From: Tessaracoccus flavus
GTDB taxonomy: Bacteria; Actinomycetota; Actinomycetes; Propionibacteriales; Propionibacteriaceae
Length of the DNA: 64,000 bases
NCBI RefSeq assembly: GCF_001997295.1
Contig: NZ_CP019605.1
Coordinates: forward strand, 1,860,001-1,924,000
Reading direction: 5' to 3'
Part shown: one piece after another, positions 47,340 through 55,007 of the stretch
Numbering within the stretch: position 1 is the first letter of the stretch
How the letters are laid out: every line of letters starts with the position of its first letter
Notes under the pieces: generated by a model
Told to the model about the DNA's origin: nothing
What the model saw: only the letters and a program-made list of their open reading frames with translations
Databases searched by the model: none
Program-made: the position numbers and the translations under genes

Positions 47340-48452
47340 ATGCTGACCGACAGCGAGGCTGCCTTGGCAGAAGCGGTACTGCTCCACGGCCCAATCACCC
47401 GCCAGTCCCTGAGCAGTCGCTTGGGGTTGTCCGCAGGAAGCCTGACCCGTCTCACCAAACCATTCCTGGCCCGCGGTCTGCTGGTGGAGCTGAAGGAGGC
47501 GCCAGACGGCTTGGTTGGCCGGCCCATCAAACCGTTGGACATCGGTCGCGGTTTACCCTTCTACGCCGGGGTCAAAATCACGGGCGACATGGTCCACAGC
47601 GTGGCGACAGATGTGCGCGCCAACTCACTCGACAATTACGACGTGACCTTGCAAGGCCACTCCCCTAGCACCGTGGTGTCCGCGGTCGCCGAAGCCGTCG
47701 CCAAGCTCGACGTGCCACGCATCGCCGCCTTGGGAGTGAGCTTGGGCGGTTCGGTGTCAAATGGAGTCGTCGGACGTGCACCATTCCTGGAATGGCAGGA
47801 TATTCCCCTCCAAGACATGCTGGAACAAGCGCTCGGCATGCCCGTCGTCCTTGAGAACGATCTGGTGGCACTGGCTGAGGCAGAACGGTGGTTCGGACTG
47901 GGCAAAGACCTTCCCGGGTTCGTCATCATCACGATCGGCGCCGGCATCGGGTACGCACTCGCGGCCAACAACATGGTGGCTCGCTCCCACGACGCAGGAC
48001 TCGGCCCTGCCGCCCACATACCGCTATCGGCGGCAGGTCCGCGATGCCATGAAGGCCACATCGGATGCGCCCAAGCCATGCTGACAGATGAATTCATCGC
48101 CAAGGCCGCATCAACAGCACTGGGATGCGCCGTCGATCGAGACGAGGCATACGCACTCGCACAGGACGAGCCAGCGGTGCGGGCCGTCATCGAGGCCAGC
48201 GGTCAGGCACTCGGCCGATTCATCGCGCTGGCAGCAAACTTGTCACTGCAATCCGAGGTAATCCTTGCTGGCGAAGGCATCGCCCTCTTCCAACTCGTGG
48301 AGGAAACCGTACGCGCCACAATCCTCGACCACCGCGACCCGCTCGCCAGCGCCGTGACCCTGCACGTCGATGACTCCGGCTTCGGAGCATGGGCACGAGG
48401 GGCGGCCGTGGTGGCGATCCAATCCTCGCTCAGACGACTCGATCTGCGCTGA
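47340..48452 (+). CDS. ROK family transcriptional regulator
   Basis: The 370-aa protein joins an N-terminal winged helix (about 1-60: ITRQSLSSRLGLSAGSLTRL) to a ROK sugar-binding domain with the phosphate loop IITIGAGIGYAL and the zinc-site region PRCHEGHIGCAQ. The canonical motif CxCGxxGCxE is altered here, with His/Glu and Ala/Gln changes, so zinc binding may be modified. It diverges from the alpha-galactosidase operon and is its likely local repressor. The inducer is unknown. Confidence 0.9.
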   Translation: MLTDSEAALAEAVLLHGPITRQSLSSRLGLSAGSLTRLTKPFLARGLLVELKEAPDGLVGRPIKPLDIGRGLPFYAGVKITGDMVHSVATDVRANSLDNYDVTLQGHSPSTVVSAVAEAVAKLDVPRIAALGVSLGGSVSNGVVGRAPFLEWQDIPLQDMLEQALGMPVVLENDLVALAEAERWFGLGKDLPGFVIITIGAGIGYALAANNMVARSHDAGLGPAAHIPLSAAGPRCHEGHIGCAQAMLTDEFIAKAASTALGCAVDRDEAYALAQDEPAVRAVIEASGQALGRFIALAANLSLQSEVILAGEGIALFQLVEETVRATILDHRDPLASAVTLHVDDSGFGAWARGAAVVAIQSSLRRLDLR

Positions 48453-48562
48453 TATCCCGCCCGTGCCATCCACCATGCATCCCCCCTGCACATGGAGTTC
48501 GACGATGGAATGGGCTGGGTGACGGGTCGTGGCGTTGCAGGAGATGTGTGCAGCCAGCCGAA

Positions 48563-48662
48563 CTGGAGTGTTTCAGCGTCTGTGTCGCGGTTGAGGTTTT
48601 GGATCTGCCCGCTCTCGGGCCTTCTGGGTTGAGCCTTGCTGTGGTTTCTGTTGTAGGCCAGC
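48563..48662. repeat. Direct repeat 2 bounding the alpha-galactoside module
   Basis: Same orientation as 41489-41593 and about 100 bp long. It begins CTGGAGTGTTTCAGCGTC and ends TTGTAGGCCAGC. It runs directly into a remnant of gene A; both contexts share GGCCAGC at the join. The gap 48453-48562 between the ROK gene and this repeat holds nothing I can identify. Confidence 0.85.
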
Positions 48663-48735
48663 AATGGCGAGCACGAGTGCGCGTCCAATCTGAAGGGAGT
48701 GGATTCCTGTGATGAGCAGGGCCGCAAGTGCACCC
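48663..48735 (-). pseudogene. Remnant of a second copy of gene A
   Basis: On the minus strand this encodes AGALAALLITGIHSLQIGRA followed by LVLAIAG, closely matching the first membrane segment of gene A (AALAALGVAGILSLQIGRA, LALAIAG). It stops exactly where direct repeat 2 begins. About 24 codons remain. It shows that a related transfer module once lay on this side too, or that a segment was duplicated. Confidence 0.72.
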
Positions 48736-48792
48736 GCAGTGGGCCCCCCGGCCGCCCTGCGCGCCGGGCAGTTCCGTCTCTATGCTGCGAGC

Positions 48793-49758
48793 ATGCCGCT
48801 GCCGCTCCATTCATTTCTCGCCTCTCAGACCGACCGCCTCCGCGAGGTTCGCCGCGGTGAACCGATGGCCGAGCCCCCGTCCATGTCGAGCGGCGATCCA
48901 GAACGCTGCGCAGTCGCGGTGGCGAACTGCGAGGGCGACGTTGTCAGCGCTGGAGACGTCGGCGACGAGTTCACCATCCAGTCCATTTCCAAGGCGATCG
49001 CCTACGCCTACGTGCTAGAGGAGCTCGGCCACGAGAAGGTCCACGAGTTCGTCGACGTCGAGCCCTCCGGCGAGGCGTACCACGTCATCTCCGTCGAGGA
49101 TTCCAGCGGGCGGCCGGACAACCCCATGATCAACGCCGGCGCGCTCGTCGTCCACTCGCTGCTCCCTGGTGGCGATCAGGATGAACGCTCGGCACTGGTC
49201 CTCGACCTGTTCTCGCGGCTGGCAGGGCGCCAGCTCAGCGTCGACGAGACGGTCTTCGAGGAGGAATTGCGCGCGGGACACCGCAATCTGGCGATCGCCC
49301 ATCTGCTCCGGGCCGAGAACGACCTGCCCGACGATCCGCACGACGTCGTGGCCGGCTACACCCGGCAGTGCGCCATCCGGGTCACCGCCGTCGACCTCGC
49401 CATGATGGGGGCGACGCTCGCCAATTGCGGCACGCAACCCGTGACCGGCGAGCAGATCTTCAGCCCCGACGTCGTCCGCCAGACGCTCAGCGTGATGCTC
49501 ACCTGCGGCATGTATGACGACGCGGGCGACTGGGTCTCCGGCGTCGGCATCCCGGCCAAGAGCGGCGTCGCAGGCGGCATCCTCGCGGTGGCACCCGGTT
49601 CTCTGGGAGTGGCGGCCTGGTCTCCGCGCTTGGACGGGCATGGCACGAGCGTCCGCGGCCGAGAGCTCGTCCGGCAGGTGGCGATGAAGCTGGGGCTTCA
49701 TCTCCTCGATGGTCGACCCGAGCCGGAGGTGGATTGGGAGGCCTCTGAGATGAAGTAG
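48793..49758 (+). CDS. glsA: Glutaminase
   Basis: Glutaminase converts glutamine to glutamate and ammonia. The 321-aa protein has the serine-dependent beta-lactamase-like fold with catalytic S64-I-S-K67 (TIQSISKAIAYAYVLEE), and the family motifs NPMINAGALV and GIPAKSGVAGGILAV. ATG 48793 (MPLPLHSFLASQTDRLREV) gives the family length. An upstream in-frame extension would run through the gene A remnant and is rejected. No clear ribosome binding site precedes it, so its native promoter may have been altered by the adjacent insertion. Confidence 0.92.
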   Translation: MPLPLHSFLASQTDRLREVRRGEPMAEPPSMSSGDPERCAVAVANCEGDVVSAGDVGDEFTIQSISKAIAYAYVLEELGHEKVHEFVDVEPSGEAYHVISVEDSSGRPDNPMINAGALVVHSLLPGGDQDERSALVLDLFSRLAGRQLSVDETVFEEELRAGHRNLAIAHLLRAENDLPDDPHDVVAGYTRQCAIRVTAVDLAMMGATLANCGTQPVTGEQIFSPDVVRQTLSVMLTCGMYDDAGDWVSGVGIPAKSGVAGGILAVAPGSLGVAAWSPRLDGHGTSVRGRELVRQVAMKLGLHLLDGRPEPEVDWEASEMK

Positions 49759-49782
49759 ACTCCCTACGGCCCGGCAGGGCAC

Positions 49783-49858
49783 CGGGGCGTAGCGTAGTGG
49801 CTAGCGCGCCTGCTTTGGGAGCAGGAGACCGCAGGTTCGAGTCCTGTCGCCCCGACCA
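49783..49858 (+). tRNA. tRNA-Pro (TGG)
   Basis: The 76-nt gene includes an encoded CCA. Acceptor CGGGGCG/CGCCCCG, anticodon stem CCTGC/GCAGG with loop TTTGGGA (anticodon TGG), and T arm GCAGG-TTCGAGT-CCTGT all fold. It lies 24 bp after the glutaminase stop. Confidence 0.96.
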
Positions 49859-50115
49859 TCTTCTCCGTCGGCCACAAAGTCATCTGGATGCTCCACCTCC
49901 GGATCCATGCCTGTGCCAACGGTGCCACCGAATGACTACCTCGATGGTGCAGCGTGGACCGGTGGACCGTGAGAGGTGCCCCCGCCTGACCTAGGCCACT
50001 TCTGATTGGGTGGATGTCTCCCGAAGCAGGTGACAGTTCACAACACGCGAACTGCCATTGGACATGGACGTCAAGGCAGGGGTTGACTTGGGCGGTGCCA
50101 CGCGTCCGCAACCCC
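49859..50115. other. Gap between tRNA-Pro and the MFS gene
   Basis: These 257 bp hold no recognisable gene, repeat or mobile element. In-frame extensions upstream of the MFS start are of low coding quality. Confidence 0.5.
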
Positions 50116-51402
50116 ATGATCCGAACCCTGATCGACCTGCGCGGCAACGGCCGCGCCTCGGTCTACACGGAGCCGCTGTGGGGCCTGTCGATGATGCTGG
50201 TCCTTCCGTATGCCTCGGTGTTCATGCTCGAGTTGGGCGTGCGCGACGAACAGATCGGATTGTTAGCCACCATCTCGATCCTGTCGCAGGTGATCTTCGG
50301 TCTGCTCAGCGGCGTGATCACCGACAAGCTCGGGCGACGCATGACCACCGCTGCCTTCGACATCATCGCCTGGGTCATACCCTGCGTCGTCTGGGCGCTG
50401 GCGCAGAACTTCTGGTGGTTTCTCGCCGCCTCGGTCATCAACGGAGCGTGGCAGGTCACCCAGAATTCGTGGGACTGCCTGCTCGTGGAGGACGTCGACC
50501 GCGCCGAGATCCCCAGGGTGTACGCGCTGGTCAAGGCGGCCGGGGAATTCTCCGCCCTCTTCGCTCCCATCGCCGCCTTTCTCGTGTCAGGCTTCGGGCT
50601 CGAGATCGCCGTCCGGATTCTCTACGCCAACGCGGCCCTGATCATGACGCTGAAGATCTGGCTGCTCTTCCGCTACAGCACGGAGACCGCCACCGGCCGC
50701 GTCCGCATGGCTCAGACCAAGGGCGTCAGCATCTGGCGCTCCCTCTCCGAATACCGCGGCGTCCTGGGCCTCATCGTGCGGTCCAAGGGGACCCTCTTCT
50801 CCCTCTCCATCGCCGCCATCGTCGGTGCGGTGGCGCTGGTCAACGCCACCTTCTGGCAACTCGCCATCAACCAGCGGCTCAGCGTGCCCGACGCGCTGCT
50901 GCCCTTCTTCCCGATGGTGCGCTCCCTGCTGTCCCTGCTCTTCTACTTCACGCTGATCCCCCTGCTCACCCACTCGAAACAGCTGAGGACCCCCACCCTC
51001 ATCGGGTTCGCCGTCTACCTCGCCGGCCAGGCACTCCTCGTGGCGACTCCGGTGCCGGACGGCGAGGCGCAGCTCAGCACCTACGCGTTGCTCGGCGGGT
51101 GCCTGGTGCTGGACGCCTTCGGCGGGGCGATGCTGTTCATGTTGGCCGAGTCGCTCGTCGCGCTCCATGTCGACCGGGACGAGCGGTCCCGCGTGATGGC
51201 GATCCAGCGGACCTGCGTGATGCTGGTCACGGCGCCGTTTGGCTGGATCAGCGGATGGCTGTCGGGCATGGACCGCAGCTGGCCCTTCCTCCTCACTTCC
51301 GGGCTCCTCATCCTGGGCATTCTGGTCGCCGGACTCATGTGGGTGACCACCCACGACGACGCCCCCACGGCAACCACGCCGACAGTGCCAACCAACCCTT
51401 GA
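50116..51402 (+). CDS. MFS transporter
   Basis: The 428-aa protein has about 12 hydrophobic helices and an MFS loop 2-3 motif, GVITDKLGRRMTTAAFD, matching the GxxxDRxGRR consensus with a Lys. It begins MIRTLIDLRGNGRASVYTEP, a start shared with a group of uncharacterised actinobacterial permeases. No ribosome binding site is obvious; a GTG 18 bp earlier is an alternative. The substrate is unknown. It is followed by a FecR-domain lipoprotein gene on the same strand. Confidence 0.85.
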   Translation: MIRTLIDLRGNGRASVYTEPLWGLSMMLVLPYASVFMLELGVRDEQIGLLATISILSQVIFGLLSGVITDKLGRRMTTAAFDIIAWVIPCVVWALAQNFWWFLAASVINGAWQVTQNSWDCLLVEDVDRAEIPRVYALVKAAGEFSALFAPIAAFLVSGFGLEIAVRILYANAALIMTLKIWLLFRYSTETATGRVRMAQTKGVSIWRSLSEYRGVLGLIVRSKGTLFSLSIAAIVGAVALVNATFWQLAINQRLSVPDALLPFFPMVRSLLSLLFYFTLIPLLTHSKQLRTPTLIGFAVYLAGQALLVATPVPDGEAQLSTYALLGGCLVLDAFGGAMLFMLAESLVALHVDRDERSRVMAIQRTCVMLVTAPFGWISGWLSGMDRSWPFLLTSGLLILGILVAGLMWVTTHDDAPTATTPTVPTNP

Positions 51403-51461
51403 CAAGGGCGCCCGCGGCGTGTCAGGATTCGCCATCGAATTCGGCCACGACGGGGGTTAGC

Positions 51462-52640
51462 ATGCGACGAATTCTCACCTCTTCCTGTCTTGCGCTGGCT
51501 CTGGCCTTGACCGCCTGTGGGGGCACTGAGACCGAGGCTCCAACGCCTGAGAGCGGCGTCTCCTCGACTGCCGCCGTCGAGGCGGAGCCCTCTCCCAGCG
51601 AGGAGCCGGCGACGGAGCCCGCGCCCGAGCCGAGCCCAACCCCACCGGCCGCGTTTGCGGTCCTGGCGACTGCTGGCACCTCCACGCTCGACGGCGCGCC
51701 TGGCGCGGCCGGTGCCGAGCTGATGGCCGGATCGGTGGTCGAAGTCACGGCTGGCCCCGTGGCGCTCCAGTACCCCGACGGCTCTGTGGTCCGCCTCGAC
51801 GCCGGGTCCACCTTCACGCTCGGTGAGGGCGAGACCCGCGGGACGCTCTCCGAGGGCCTGTCCTGGGTCCGGGTGGCCCCGCAGTCCGCAGGGCAGTTCG
51901 CCCTCAGCGTGGGATCGGCGGTGGTGACGGCACAGGGCACCGCCTTCGCCGCAGGATGCTCTGGAGGTGGGTGCCACCTTGCGGTGTTGGAGGGAGCGGT
52001 GGACGTCGACGGCGCGACCGTCGCTGCAGGACAGGCTCTCGCGCTGACTGCCGGGGGGCAGCCGACGCCCGCAGGCTACGACACGACCTTCGCCCACGAG
52101 TTCCTCAAGGCGGCGGCCGACGCGGATGCCACCGAGATCGAGGGTGCCCCCGACGCACTCACCCTGGCAGAGAACCTGGGGCCGAAGTTCGCCTCGTGGG
52201 TGGGCACCATGAGCGGTACCCGCACGGTTACCGCCTGCACGGGTACCGATTGCGGGAGCTTCCCGGTTGGCGACGTTGCGGATCGCACCTACACGTTCGG
52301 CGTCGACTGCACGACGGGTTTTCCCTGCGTCGGTGTCGGCACCACGACGTACGGAATGGGGACAGAAACGTTGACCGCCGAGCTGCCGATGAGCTACGAC
52401 GGCCAGCAGGTCAGCTACTCCTACCAGTCCACCTATCCCCCGTGCTCGGATGACACCGGCCAGTACGACACCACCATCACCTGGACCTGGACCGCGGACG
52501 AGGCAGCCGTGGTGGACGACGCGTACGTCGTGACCAAGGCCACGGGAGAGGCAAAGTCGATAAACGCGAGCTCCGATCCAGGCAGCTGCGGTGCCACCGG
52601 CGGCACCAACGACGGGGCCTTGGAGGTCGCCCGCGACTGA
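51462..52640 (+). CDS. FecR-domain lipoprotein
   Basis: The 392-aa protein starts at ATG 51462 with a lipoprotein signal (LALALTACGG, Cys19), then a Thr/Glu/Pro-rich spacer to about 65. A FecR-like beta-helical domain follows (GSVVEVTAGPVALQYPDGSV, then VRLDAGSTFTLGEGET). The C-terminal 180 residues contain several paired cysteines (ACTGTDCGSF, DCTTGFPCVG) and a beta-rich extracellular look. FecR domains outside iron signalling often bind cell-surface ligands or sense signals. No sigma factor gene is adjacent, so classical FecR-type signalling is unlikely. Confidence 0.85.
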   Translation: MRRILTSSCLALALALTACGGTETEAPTPESGVSSTAAVEAEPSPSEEPATEPAPEPSPTPPAAFAVLATAGTSTLDGAPGAAGAELMAGSVVEVTAGPVALQYPDGSVVRLDAGSTFTLGEGETRGTLSEGLSWVRVAPQSAGQFALSVGSAVVTAQGTAFAAGCSGGGCHLAVLEGAVDVDGATVAAGQALALTAGGQPTPAGYDTTFAHEFLKAAADADATEIEGAPDALTLAENLGPKFASWVGTMSGTRTVTACTGTDCGSFPVGDVADRTYTFGVDCTTGFPCVGVGTTTYGMGTETLTAELPMSYDGQQVSYSYQSTYPPCSDDTGQYDTTITWTWTADEAAVVDDAYVVTKATGEAKSINASSDPGSCGATGGTNDGALEVARD

Positions 52641-52783
52641 GGAGTGACGTCATCCCGACGCAGGCACTGCTTCGGCTCGCCCCGACTCACCGGCCATGCT
52701 GTCCAAGTCTGTTGGGTCTCCCCGGGCGCGGCCCAGGTGCGGGAGAATGGGGCGTGATTGCTGATCTCATGAAAGAGGGCACC

Positions 52784-54415
52784 GTGACGCAGATTCCGAC
52801 CACACAGCACGCCATCCAGTTCACCGGCGTGGACCAGATTGTCCACAACACGGAGAAGCCGGTCGATCCGGTCGGTCCCACCCAGATGCTGCTCAAGGTC
52901 GAAGCCTGCGGGATCTGCTTCAGCGACACAAAGCTGCTCCACGCTTTCGACAGCCACCCGCGGAAGGCCGAGGTTATCTCCGGCATCGACCCGGGCGCGC
53001 TCGACGAGATCCCGAGCTACCATCCCGGCTCGGCTCCTGTCACCCCCGGCCACGAGCCGGTCGCGCGGATCGTCGCCGTCGGCGACGCGGTGGAACACTT
53101 CGCGGTGGGAGACCGGGTGCTCGTTCAAGCGGACTGGAAACACCTGCGCACACCGAAGTCCAACGGCGCGTTCGGCTACAACTTCGACGGCGCGCTCCAG
53201 GAGTACGTCGTCGTCGACGAGCGCTGCGTCGTGTCCCCCGACGGAGAGGAATTCCTCATCCACGTCTCCGACGGCCCCTCCGCCGCCGCGGTGGGACTCA
53301 TCGAACCCTGGGCAACCGTTGAGGGCTCGTACGCCTGGAAGGAACGCAACCATGTGCTCCCCGGCGGCCACCTTCTGGTGATTTCCGACGGCGAAACGCC
53401 CGGGCTCGCCGCACTGGTGGCCAAGGGTGAAGCGGCCGAAACTGTCCAGGTGGATGGGGCAGGCGTCAGCGACCTTGAGGGTCGGACGTTCGACGACATC
53501 GTCTACTACGGCTCAGACGCCGACGTCATCGAGTCGGCCGCCGGCCTGCTGGGTACCCGCGCAGTCCTGTGCGTGGTGCTCAATGGCGAGACGATCGACC
53601 GCAAGGTGTCACTGGACATCGGCCGCGTGCACTACGACTTCATCCGGTTCTGCGGCACGACAGGTGCCGACCCGGCAGAGGGCTATGCGTGGATCCCCGA
53701 GACGGGGGAACTCCGCGACGGCGACAAGGTGGCCATCATCGGGGCCGCGGGCCCGATGGGCCAGATGCACACGATGCGTGCAATCACCTCCGGCTTCCGT
53801 GACATCTCCGTCGACGCGACCGACCTCAGCAGCGAGCGACTCGCCCACTTGGAGTCGATCGTTGGCCCCGTTGCTGACACGCGTGGCGTCCCCCTCCGCG
53901 TCGTCAACACCGCAGAGTCCCCGTTGGAGCGCGGCTACACGCACCTCAGCTGCATGGTGCCCGTGCCGGCACTGGTTGCCCAGGCCGTCGACCTGGCCGC
54001 CGAGGGCGCCATCATCAACGCCTTCGCCGGCATCCCTGCCGGCACCCTGGGCGAGTTCGACCTGCAGGGGATCATCGAGCGACGCATCTTCATGCTGGGG
54101 ACGTCCGGTTCGGACGTCTCGGACATGCGCACGGTGCTGCGGAAGATCGAAGAGGGCATCATCGACACCCACATCTCGCTCGACGCAGTCACCGGCATGG
54201 CGGGATTTGAGGACGCGATCGGTTCGGTCATGGACCGTACCGCTGGCGGCAAGATCATGGTGTTCCCCTCGCTGCACGATCTGCCCCTCACCCGGCTGGT
54301 CGACATGCCCGAGAGACTCCCCCACGTCGCCGCCAAACTCAACGACGGGCTCTGGACCAAGGAAGCCGAAAAGGCGCTTCTGGCTGGAGACGACCCGACG
54401 TCGGCCCCCAAGTAG
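52784..54415 (+). CDS. Zinc-type alcohol dehydrogenase family protein
   Basis: The 543-aa protein is longer than the usual 340-380 aa medium-chain dehydrogenases. The N-terminal GroES-like domain has the zinc-site segment VEACGICFSDTKLLHAFD and VTPGHEPVARIVAVGDAVEH. A second region contains VAIIGAAGPMGQMHTMRAIT, a Rossmann-type dinucleotide loop near 320. Between them lies an inserted 90-residue segment not typical of the family. Some sugar-phosphate dehydrogenases (such as L-sorbose-1-phosphate reductase) share this length. I prefer GTG 52784 with GAGGG upstream; ATG 52769 is also possible. Substrate unknown. Confidence 0.8.
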   Translation: MTQIPTTQHAIQFTGVDQIVHNTEKPVDPVGPTQMLLKVEACGICFSDTKLLHAFDSHPRKAEVISGIDPGALDEIPSYHPGSAPVTPGHEPVARIVAVGDAVEHFAVGDRVLVQADWKHLRTPKSNGAFGYNFDGALQEYVVVDERCVVSPDGEEFLIHVSDGPSAAAVGLIEPWATVEGSYAWKERNHVLPGGHLLVISDGETPGLAALVAKGEAAETVQVDGAGVSDLEGRTFDDIVYYGSDADVIESAAGLLGTRAVLCVVLNGETIDRKVSLDIGRVHYDFIRFCGTTGADPAEGYAWIPETGELRDGDKVAIIGAAGPMGQMHTMRAITSGFRDISVDATDLSSERLAHLESIVGPVADTRGVPLRVVNTAESPLERGYTHLSCMVPVPALVAQAVDLAAEGAIINAFAGIPAGTLGEFDLQGIIERRIFMLGTSGSDVSDMRTVLRKIEEGIIDTHISLDAVTGMAGFEDAIGSVMDRTAGGKIMVFPSLHDLPLTRLVDMPERLPHVAAKLNDGLWTKEAEKALLAGDDPTSAPK

Positions 54416-54450
54416 GACCGACGGCGGACCCTCAGGCGTCTCGCCCAGCG

Positions 54451-54737
54451 GAAACGCCACCCGTCAGGTCGAAACGCCAACGGGAAGCCCGAAACGCCAA
54501 CCGGCAGCCCGAAACGCCAACCGGCAGCCCGAAACGCCAACCGGCAGCCCGAAACGCCGCCAGACAAGCCGATACGCCGACGAGACTCAGCGACGCCCGT
54601 GAGATGTCGCGGGCGTCGCTGAGTCTGGGTGGCGTCGCCGGATGCCGGTTTGCATTGCCCCGGCGATTGTTGGCGTTTCGTGCTGCCGGTGGGCGTCGGC
54701 GTGTTCGCGTCGGCGTTGAGTGCTTCCGGCGGTTGGC
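54451..54737. repeat. Hairpin-centred repeat element, copy 2, with 20-bp tandem units
   Basis: Left arm: seven 20-bp units at 54451, 54471, 54491, 54511, 54531, 54551 and 54571; the three central units are identical (GAAACGCCAACCGGCAGCCC), the outer ones degenerate. Centre: the palindrome 54583-54626. Right arm: the reverse complement motif, e.g. GTTGGCGTTTCG at 54669 and GTTGGC at 54732. It lies between the dehydrogenase gene and a convergent gene. Confidence 0.88.
54583..54626. repeat. Palindrome matching 12508-12553
   Basis: Arms AGACTCAGCGACGCCCG and CGGGCGTCGCTGAGTCT (17 bp, perfect) have a 10-bp centre TGAGATGTCG, differing by one base from the centre at copy 1. The sequence is shared across 42 kb while the flanks are diverged. 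Confidence 0.92.
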
Positions 54738-55007
54738 CAGGGGCAGCGGCCGACTCGCGAGCCCTTTGATACAAGGCCGCTCGTCCCTTGTGGCCGCTAC
54801 TCGGCTTCCCCCCCGTTCCTGGACCGTGGGTGAGGGAAGGCTGAACGTCCTGAAAGGTGCCATTCAGCGACACGTACGGCCACTATGGTCGCACGTGTCA
54901 CCTAACTGACCCTTTCAGAGTGGGTAGAGAAGGAACCTCACTTCCAGTTGAGGGGGATGACTGGCCGTGCAGCTCCGCGCGCGACGGTCAACGGCCCGAC
55001 ACAGCTC
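54738..55007. other. Gap with no recognised feature
   Basis: Apart from an imperfect stem around 54877-54905 (ACACGT…ACGTGT), nothing is identifiable between the repeat element and the next convergent gene. Confidence 0.4.

Noticed and set aside
48203..48814. Minus-strand frame of about 200 codons across direct repeat 2
   Set aside because: It is antisense to the ROK gene and then reads through the repeat and the gene A remnant in a mix of frames; no consistent protein similarity.
49783..49858. tRNA-Pro as the right-hand attachment site of the element
   Set aside because: Its T arm resembles any tRNA but its 3' end does not match the 3' end of tRNA-Gly, so it is not a duplicated att core.
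50058..51460. Plus-strand frame running through the MFS gene into the FecR lipoprotein frame
   Set aside because: The upstream part is the MFS gene read in the wrong frame. Only the portion from ATG 51462, with its lipoprotein signal, is a real gene.
54451..54570. Possible CRISPR array
   Set aside because: The 20-bp units are directly adjacent without spacers and no cas genes are present. The same applies to the 21-bp units at 18447-18530.
53427..54602. Long frame extending from the dehydrogenase gene into the 20-bp repeats
   Set aside because: It is a shadow of the dehydrogenase followed by translation of tandem repeats; the repetitive peptide reflects DNA repeats, not a protein.
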